Assembly: GCA_011371325.1 (NCBI GenBank)
Contig: DRQV01000097.1
Coordinates: 1 to 6,575 of the forward strand
Length of the DNA stretch: 6,575 nt
Reading direction: 5' to 3'
From: Thioploca sp.
Lineage (GTDB): Bacteria; Pseudomonadota; Gammaproteobacteria; Beggiatoales; Beggiatoaceae
Shown here: positions 1 through 4,797 of the stretch, one piece after another
Layout: every line of letters begins with the position of its first letter
Position numbering within the stretch: the first letter of the stretch is position 1
Translations under genes and position numbers: made by a program
Notes under the pieces: model-generated
The model's database searches: none
What the model saw: the letters and a program-made list of their open reading frames with translations, nothing else
What the model was told of the DNA's origin: nothing

Positions 1-341
1 TAAAGTTAGATTTATCATTACAAAATTTAATCAATAAAAACGTTAATTTATATTTACAAGTTAGCTTGCCAATCATTGATAAACGATTAAATTTATTTAA
101 AGTTTGGAATAGTGATGACAGCGTAGAAAAAATAGCCTATAATAGCCTTTTAACAGAACCGTATCAATTAACTAATAATTTAGTTTTACCTTTATATGGT
201 TCTTCAATAGCTTTATTAGGGGATGGCATTATATCTAGTCATATGACTGAAGGTTTTTATGAGCTATCAGCCTTATTAGTTTTTACTGATGACTCGTCAT
301 TACATACTCGAAAAATAATTTGGATAGAGCAGGAAAATTAG
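1..341 (+). CDS. 3' end of a probable exported beta-rich protein (partial, C-terminal module)
   Basis: This is an open frame running in from the left edge (first complete codon at 3) to a TAG at 339-341, giving 112 visible residues. No ATG occurs in frame; a TTG at 66 could serve as a start, but the frame stays open with protein-like sequence upstream of it, so I treat the gene as truncated by the window. The visible part alternates hydrophobic and polar residues, as in a beta-sandwich, and has no membrane segment or cysteine. It lines up with the C-terminus of the next gene: a V-N-L strand, a Trp (codon 105), a P-L-Y-G turn (codon 189), a G (codon 252) exactly 29 residues from the C-terminus, then two strands around T-D-D-S. 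I infer that it is the C-terminal domain of a larger exported or surface protein. Its function is unknown. No GC-rich terminator follows it. Confidence 0.72.
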   Translation, partial: KLDLSLQNLINKNVNLYLQVSLPIIDKRLNLFKVWNSDDSVEKIAYNSLLTEPYQLTNNLVLPLYGSSIALLGDGIISSHMTEGFYELSALLVFTDDSSLHTRKIIWIEQEN

Positions 342-439
342 ATTAGGTCTAGCTATGAAAAATTTTTTCTATTCCCCTTGCAATTATTTAATAAATAGTA
401 TTTTTGCTTAAATTATGTATACAAAACTTGTAAAATTGA

Positions 440-470
440 ACTTTTTTATGTGGTAAAAAAATAAAAAAGT
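440..470. repeat. perfect 10-bp AT-rich inverted repeat
   Basis: The arms ACTTTTTTAT (440-449) and ATAAAAAAGT (461-470) are exact reverse complements separated by 11 nt. In RNA they would form a weak hairpin with only one G-C pair. The A-tract and T-tract arms could act as a weak terminator on either strand, a curved-DNA or UP-like element, or a protein binding site. It is the only hairpin between the upstream stop codon and the candidate promoters, so a role in ending the upstream transcript is possible but would be weak. Confidence 0.4.
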
Positions 471-481
471 CATTTTAATAC

Positions 482-510
482 TTGACGATGAAATAGCAAT
501 GTGCAATATT
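482..510 (+). promoter_or_regulatory. candidate distal sigma70-type promoter
   Basis: TTGACG (482-487) matches the -35 consensus at five of six positions. It is followed after 17 bp by AATATT (505-510), four of six to the -10 consensus. The -10 lies inside the second copy of the direct repeat. In a region this AT-rich such matches arise easily, so it is a weak call, secondary to the promoter at 571-600. Confidence 0.3.
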
Positions 511-570
511 TAATAGTAATAGTATTTGGTAATCAATCATTGTAATTTAACCTTGGTATATGTTGTAGTA

Positions 571-600
571 TTGACACAGATGTACTTTATAGTGTATCTT
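571..600 (+). promoter_or_regulatory. probable sigma70-type promoter for the large exported protein
   Basis: A perfect -35 hexamer TTGACA (571-576) is followed after 18 bp by TATCTT (595-600), which matches four of six -10 bases; TGTATC at 593-598 with a 16-bp spacer is an alternative. Transcription would start near 606-608, giving a leader of about 55 nt that ends in a good Shine-Dalgarno (GGAGA, 649-653), 9 nt before the ATG at 663. The leader contains the palindrome AAGTTTAAACTT (631-642). Confidence 0.5.
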
Positions 601-630
601 TTTAGCCACAGTAGAATTTATAGATTACCG

Positions 631-642
631 AAGTTTAAACTT
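631..642. repeat. 12-bp perfect palindrome in the leader
   Basis: AAGTTTAAACTT reads identically on both strands. It lies between the probable transcription start and the Shine-Dalgarno, about 20 nt before the start codon. It has no loop, so it is a poor RNA hairpin. A dimeric repressor operator is conceivable, but chance is quite possible in this AT-rich stretch. Confidence 0.25.
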
Positions 643-662
643 TATATTGGAGATTTATTATA

Positions 663-3600
663 ATGAACTTTAAGAAAACGGCATTAGCCTCAGCTATAGC
701 ACTAGCTTTAGCTGGTGGAAGCATTTTGGCCGAAACCACCACCGTTGAAGGAGCATTTATCCTTGATAAAACTACGGTTAGAGGCGGGGATATTATTAAT
801 TTATCCTTGTTAGGCCTAAATAGTGCTGGAGAAGTTGATCTTTTTGGTGAACAAAAAGGTGCTGTTATTATAGCGACTGTCCGTAGTGAAATAGGTACGA
901 TTATTGGTGGTGATACAAATCCTGGTGAACAAGCTAGTGAAGAAGTTTCCGGTGGTAACTTTGCTGCTGATGTTAAATATGTAAAACTAACTCAAGGTAC
1001 TGGTAGAGTTCATATACAATATGAAGCTGAAACTGAAGGTACCGATTCAATTGAAGTAATATTACAAGAAAGGGTAGCTAACCCTTCTGGTGGTGTTAAC
1101 TTTATAGAAATAGATAGAACTACTAAGACAGTTAATGTTATTCAAGCTTCATCAAGTAACCCTTTAGGTTTAGATATTACTGCTTTTATCCCATCTGCTT
1201 CTGATACCAGAGGTAAGACTGATTGTATCGGTTATGGTGGTGTCAATGAATCTTGTGCCGAAAGAGATGATGATGGTAATATCATTTCAATGATGAAACC
1301 CAATGATGGCATCACAGGTGCGATGACTGCTGGTAAAGAAGGTGCTAGAATTTTTGTAGAAGCTATCAATCCTATTGCTGTTGGCGATGTTACAGTTACC
1401 TTGCGTAAAAAAGAAGGAATGACGAACCAATGTCCACAGCAAGGGGATGCTGAACCAATTTCATACACAGCTAGAATGCAAAAAGGTTTGGCTATTGTTA
1501 CCATAGATAGTAAGGTAATAAAAGCTGGTTGGTACTATATTGAAGCAAAATTTACCGATTTAGAAGGACAACAACCTTTTGATGGTAACAGTGTGGATTT
1601 ATTCTATTCTGATACTGTTATGGTAGAAGGAACTGGTATTCCTAGCGGTTTAGCTTTGTGTGCTGATAAAACTGTTGTAGCTAAAGCAGAAGCTGATACT
1701 AATGGTGTATTTCCAACTGGTCAAGTTTCTCAAGGAACTAAAATTAGAGCAGTTGTTGTTGATGAATATGGCAATATAACTAGCAATAACAGTGGTGCTG
1801 ATATAAGAGTTAATGTTCAAGATGCTAATGGTATATTCAGTAACACTGCTCTTAATCTAACTATTCCTGATGGTGCTACTGAAACAGTTGCTACTGATGA
1901 ATCTGGCCCTGGTACTGATTCAATAGTTGGTAATGCTGCTAATGAAATTGCTATGATAGGAACAACTTCCTTAACAGCAACCGCAGTTGATAGTGCTGGT
2001 ACAGCATTAACTGGAATTGATCCTTCTGCCCCATTAGAACTTAAAGTAGTTGCTGATTCATTACAAGTTACTGCTGTTGCACAAGATACTGCTCTTGGAA
2101 TTAAAGAGTTCAATACTTCTCAATTAGCTGGTACTGAATTTGACGCTTTTACAGTTTATATTACTGATGGCAAAGGTAATGTAAGAGTTGATTCTGTTAC
2201 TGGTAAACCTGCTGATCCAGGTGCTGTTACAATTACTACTAGTGCTGGAGAAAAGTTAACTGTTAATCGTAAGAATGAAAGCCCATATCATGTTCAAGCT
2301 CTATTCAAAACAGCTACTGATAAAGGTACTTACTTACTTGGGGACGCATTAGGAAACTTTGGTCAAATAATTGTAAATGTTGCAGAAACTGACCCAATTA
2401 GAACTGCAAGAGGAATAACTGAAGCTGGTATCTTGCCTGCTGCTGCTACTGTAGTTGAATTGCAAAATGCTCATGGCACTAAACGTGATACAGTAAATCC
2501 TGGTCCAATTTCCAACGAAGAAAAATTTGAAACTAGTTTATATGAAGCTTCTTTCAAAATGTTTGATGAATATGGTAACAGTGTGACAGGTGTACAACCG
2601 CTTGAAGAAGATGATACTGGTACTTTCAGAATTTCATCTGCCAATGCTGCTCAAGTAATTCATCCAACTAGAGGTTATGGTATTCCTGGTAGAGTTGAAG
2701 CAACTGGCCAAGGTGAAGTAGCTAAAGTTATTTATGATACTGATGGTGAAGGAGCTTTTGCTGGTGAAGATACCATTCAAGTTACCTTTACTAAACCTGG
2801 TTTAGGAGTAGATGGTTTGGCAGTGAAGACTACTGTACCAAAACCACATACTCAAGCTACTATTAAGTCTTATATTGAAAATAATACACTTCCTGTAAAT
2901 AGTGTTGTAGCTATGACTGTAGAATTAACAGATGAAACTGGTAGCCCATTCTCTGGAGCTACAGAAGCATTTGTTACATTTGAAATCAATTCCGATACTA
3001 GCGGATTTACTGAAGGTGCAACAATAGTTACGCCTCAAGTATCAGAAATTTACTGGGAAGATGTACAAGATCGTCCAGAAATAAAATGTAAAGAAGCTGG
3101 TGGTATTTTTGATGATAGTACTGCCAAAACAAATGGTAGTCTGTTCATTGGTACTTGTAAGGAAGTTAGAGAAGTTGGAGTAACTAATAATACCAATCTT
3201 AACTTCACTCCAGTTGACCCTGTTGAAAGAAGCAAAGCTCGTGTTACTCCTCCAAGTAGCAAAGTATTTGCTATTAATGCTGGTGCAACTGAAGGCCAAT
3301 TTAGCCTAACATTCTATAACAGTGGCGATCCTGAAGGCGAAAAAGAAACTAGAGTATTTACTGTTAGTAAAAAATTGATTGATACTACTGATGAACCAAC
3401 ATGTAATACAAATGGTGATCTTTGGAGTGCAGATTCAGAAAAATGTACTGTTTTACCAAAATCTAATACTGCAACTGGAGTAGACGCATCTGGTAACCCT
3501 ATAACAACTAATGCCTCATTCAAGGGTGGTGTGCAAGTTGGTGCTGTTGGTATAAATCAATCTGATGTTATATCTATAGTGGGTGATTTACCAGTTAACG

Positions 3601-3953
3601 TAATATTTGCTGGTAGCGTTACTTTTGATGAAGATGATATTGGTAAAACAGTTGATTTAGTATCAGCAGTGATTTATAACTTAGCATTCCCATTAAGTGG
3701 TAGTTTATATTATGATTTAACTGGTCCTAATAAACTTGATATTTGGGATGGTTCTCCTGCTAGTTTGAGTGCTTATGGCGAGCCCGTTGAAATTAAAGCT
3801 GATGCTCTTACAGTAACTATGCCATTGTATAACGGTCCATTTACTGCTGATGATGTTGTTCCTGGTACAATTAAAGTATATTTGGGCTATCGTTTAAGTG
3901 ATGGTGCGGTTAAATTTGGTGCTGTACCAATTACTCTTGATCTTAACCCTTAA
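663..3953 (+). CDS. large exported Ig-like repeat protein of unknown function (1096 aa)
   Basis: Residues 1-23 form a classic Sec signal peptide: basic Lys4-Lys5, an Ala/Leu-rich core, and likely cleavage after SILA before Glu24. The ATG is supported by GGAGA at 649-653. The mature protein is rich in Thr, Val, Gly, Asp and Ala with alternating beta-strand patterns and no transmembrane segment, LPXTG or PEP-CTERM signal. A motif of the form strand-D-x-x-G-N/S recurs at D367 (DEYGN), D502 (DGKGN), D635 (DEYGN) and D757 (DETGS), spacing 122-135 residues, which suggests four Ig-like (bacterial Ig/invasin-type) units. Cysteines occur only in four sequence-local or paired positions: C188/C198, C257/C333, C809/C832 and C914/C928. 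Residues ~980-1096 form a C-terminal module like that ending the upstream gene. Arginine codons are 18 AGA, 7 CGT and 1 AGG, unlike acnB. A structural surface, sheath, S-layer-like or adhesin role is plausible inference; I cannot identify the family, and no catalytic motif is visible. Confidence 0.9.
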   Translation: MNFKKTALASAIALALAGGSILAETTTVEGAFILDKTTVRGGDIINLSLLGLNSAGEVDLFGEQKGAVIIATVRSEIGTIIGGDTNPGEQASEEVSGGNFAADVKYVKLTQGTGRVHIQYEAETEGTDSIEVILQERVANPSGGVNFIEIDRTTKTVNVIQASSSNPLGLDITAFIPSASDTRGKTDCIGYGGVNESCAERDDDGNIISMMKPNDGITGAMTAGKEGARIFVEAINPIAVGDVTVTLRKKEGMTNQCPQQGDAEPISYTARMQKGLAIVTIDSKVIKAGWYYIEAKFTDLEGQQPFDGNSVDLFYSDTVMVEGTGIPSGLALCADKTVVAKAEADTNGVFPTGQVSQGTKIRAVVVDEYGNITSNNSGADIRVNVQDANGIFSNTALNLTIPDGATETVATDESGPGTDSIVGNAANEIAMIGTTSLTATAVDSAGTALTGIDPSAPLELKVVADSLQVTAVAQDTALGIKEFNTSQLAGTEFDAFTVYITDGKGNVRVDSVTGKPADPGAVTITTSAGEKLTVNRKNESPYHVQALFKTATDKGTYLLGDALGNFGQIIVNVAETDPIRTARGITEAGILPAAATVVELQNAHGTKRDTVNPGPISNEEKFETSLYEASFKMFDEYGNSVTGVQPLEEDDTGTFRISSANAAQVIHPTRGYGIPGRVEATGQGEVAKVIYDTDGEGAFAGEDTIQVTFTKPGLGVDGLAVKTTVPKPHTQATIKSYIENNTLPVNSVVAMTVELTDETGSPFSGATEAFVTFEINSDTSGFTEGATIVTPQVSEIYWEDVQDRPEIKCKEAGGIFDDSTAKTNGSLFIGTCKEVREVGVTNNTNLNFTPVDPVERSKARVTPPSSKVFAINAGATEGQFSLTFYNSGDPEGEKETRVFTVSKKLIDTTDEPTCNTNGDLWSADSEKCTVLPKSNTATGVDASGNPITTNASFKGGVQVGAVGINQSDVISIVGDLPVNVIFAGSVTFDEDDIGKTVDLVSAVIYNLAFPLSGSLYYDLTGPNKLDIWDGSPASLSAYGEPVEIKADALTVTMPLYNGPFTADDVVPGTIKVYLGYRLSDGAVKFGAVPITLDLNP

Positions 3954-3958
3954 ATAAT

Positions 3959-4004
3959 TAGGAATTTAGACTTTCGATATTTCAAGATAAATCTTGAATT
4001 CCTA
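3959..4004 (+). repeat. nested, partly competing inverted repeats after the large gene
   Basis: An outer pair, TAGGAATT (3959-3966) and AATTCCTA (3997-4004), is perfectly complementary over 8 bp. An inner pair, TTCAAGAT (3981-3988) and ATCTTGAA (3991-3998), is also perfect and would close as a 6-bp stem with a 6-nt loop. The two share 3997-3998, so they either stack with slight fraying or compete. There is no T-tract, so this is not itself an intrinsic terminator. A 3' mRNA stabiliser or processing site just ahead of the true terminator is a reasonable guess. Confidence 0.5.
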
Positions 4005-4012
4005 TGTTAAAT

Positions 4013-4045
4013 CGGCACATCATGTATGGTGTGCCGTTTTTGTTT
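4013..4045 (+). terminator. strong intrinsic terminator, abutting the next gene's ribosome binding site
   Basis: CGGCACATCA (4013-4022) pairs with TGGTGTGCCG (4027-4036) through 10 bp with a single G-U pair, around a TGTA tetraloop, and is followed directly by TTTTTGTTT (4037-4045). This is a textbook Rho-independent terminator for the large exported gene, 59 nt after its stop codon. The T-tract runs straight into TTGGAGA (4044-4050), the Shine-Dalgarno of the gene starting at 4058. Any transcript of that gene coming from upstream must therefore read through this terminator. Confidence 0.88.
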
Positions 4046-4057
4046 GGAGATAAAAAT

Positions 4058-4765
4058 ATGCAAAATATTATAATTACTACTATTGCTATGTTATTTATTA
4101 TTAATGTACAAGCTTTTGATTTGTTTAATCCAGATCGTGGCAAGCCAGCTCCTAAACCCATAAAATCATCAGATAGAACAAATACGGGTTCTTCTAATAA
4201 ACTTCCGATCCCATTTAAAGCTAAAGCTTCTATTAAACCAACTATTAATAAAAGACCTAAAAATCTATTGCCCCAAAAAGATTTTGCGTTAAAAGGGACT
4301 AGCATAATTGGAAATAAACGAGCTGCTATTCTAATAGCTCCTAATAAAAAAGAGTTTATTCAGTATCTTAAGTCTAATAAACGTACAAAAATAGATTCTA
4401 AATATATAAAATCAGAAAAATATCAAAGTTATTATTTATTAAATGTAGCAGCTCGTGAAGTACAAATAGAATATCCGATAAATGCTCCTTGTAGAAAAGA
4501 TAAAGATAAAGATGGAGTTAAATGTATCAAAAAAAGTGATGGGATAACAATCGCAGCATTAAGTTTAAAGGAACGCAAGGCACTCAGGCCTAAGAGAACT
4601 CCAGCGGCAATACCTAATATTAATAAAAAACGTAATAAAAACTTAGAAAAACGTAAAGAAATTTATAAGAATTTTAAGAGAAAAGTTATTAAAGATGAAG
4701 ATGTTCCGCCTGGTATGAGGGTAGTACGAACTCCATTTGGAGATAGATTAGTCCCGATTAAATAA
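4058..4765 (+). CDS. basic exported protein with probable PilP/GspC-like domain (235 aa)
   Basis: The start at 4058 is chosen because TTGGAGA lies 7 nt upstream and the product then begins with a signal peptide: hydrophobic residues 3-17 and likely cleavage after VQA19. The upstream in-frame ATG at 4004 would put the terminator hairpin inside the gene and bury the signal. The n-region unusually lacks Lys or Arg, and no lipobox Cys is present, although PilP proteins are usually lipoproteins. Residues 20-70 are Pro/Lys-rich linker. Residues ~75-170 resemble the small beta-domain of pilus/type II secretion proteins PilP and GspC: F-A-L-K-G-T-S-I-I-G, two strands, a Y-Y-L-L-N-V turn, E-V-Q-I-E-Y, and a final I-A-A-L-S-L strand. 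Within it, C145 and C156 flank the acidic loop DKDKDG (148-153). Residues 171-215 are Lys/Arg-rich and perhaps helical; the tail 216-235 contains PPGMRVVRTPFGDRLVP. It may act in the periplasm in a pilus or secretion assembly; this family link is by eye and uncertain. acnB follows after 32 nt. Confidence 0.8.
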   Translation: MQNIIITTIAMLFIINVQAFDLFNPDRGKPAPKPIKSSDRTNTGSSNKLPIPFKAKASIKPTINKRPKNLLPQKDFALKGTSIIGNKRAAILIAPNKKEFIQYLKSNKRTKIDSKYIKSEKYQSYYLLNVAAREVQIEYPINAPCRKDKDKDGVKCIKKSDGITIAALSLKERKALRPKRTPAAIPNINKKRNKNLEKRKEIYKNFKRKVIKDEDVPPGMRVVRTPFGDRLVPIK

Positions 4766-4797
4766 AACATTTATGGAGTAACGAAACAGGTATTAAA

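Larger units (their letters stand above)
379..527. repeat. imperfect direct repeat pair (~26 bp) in promoter region
   Basis: Copy 1 (379-403) and copy 2 (502-527) both begin TGCAAT, continue with ATTTAATA and end with AATAGTATTT. They differ by one extra T in copy 1 after TGCAAT, and by a GT inserted in copy 2 before the final block. Their starts lie 123 bp apart. Copy 2 overlaps the distal candidate promoter. The pair could be two binding sites for one regulator, a remnant of a local duplication, or a low-complexity coincidence; the shared TGCAAT and AGTATTT blocks make pure coincidence less likely. Confidence 0.45.
342..662. other. AT-rich intergenic region upstream of the large exported protein
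   Basis: These 321 bases contain no credible gene on either strand. They are very AT-rich and hold several small elements: an imperfect direct repeat (379-403 and 502-527), a perfect 10-bp inverted repeat (440-449 with 461-470), candidate promoters at 482-510 and 571-600, a 12-bp palindrome at 631-642, and a Shine-Dalgarno GGAGA at 649-653. The length and density of elements suggest that the downstream gene has its own, possibly regulated, transcription start rather than being an operon partner of the gene at the left edge. This last point is inference. Confidence 0.7.

Noticed and set aside
66..341. Complete small gene starting at TTG 66
   Set aside because: The reading frame is open upstream to the window edge and the upstream residues include a strand matching the shared C-terminal module, so it is more likely the end of a longer gene. 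No Shine-Dalgarno precedes the TTG.
357..369. GAAAAATTTTTTC as a terminator of the left-edge gene
   Set aside because: The arms leave no loop and have a single G-C pair, so a stable RNA hairpin is not expected.
1232..1504. Reverse-strand open frames inside the large gene (also 1817-2113, 3042-3299, 3050-3262 and 3314-3523)
   Set aside because: All lie within a coherent 1096-codon + strand frame with signal peptide and domain periodicity. They are antisense to repetitive GGT/GCT/ACT codons, which naturally leave open frames.
3800..3953. C-terminal sorting signals of known type (LPXTG, PEP-CTERM, autotransporter barrel with terminal aromatic residue)
   Set aside because: The end of the large protein has no LPXTG, no hydrophobic segment with a basic tail, and ends in LDLNP rather than a terminal Phe or Trp.
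4004..4057. Longer start (ATG at 4004) for the basic exported protein, adding 18 residues
   Set aside because: It would place the terminator hairpin inside the coding region, has no good Shine-Dalgarno, and would bury the signal peptide. The ATG at 4058 has TTGGAGA 7 nt upstream.
3982..4305. Reverse-strand open frame of 107 codons
   Set aside because: It overlaps the terminator and the start of the basic protein gene, has no supporting ribosome site or recognisable protein pattern, and is the shadow of a better-supported + strand gene.
4490..4525. True excalibur calcium-binding domain
   Set aside because: Only the DxDxDG-x-x-C part is present; the usual wide spacing between the first and last cysteine and the flanking residues are missing.
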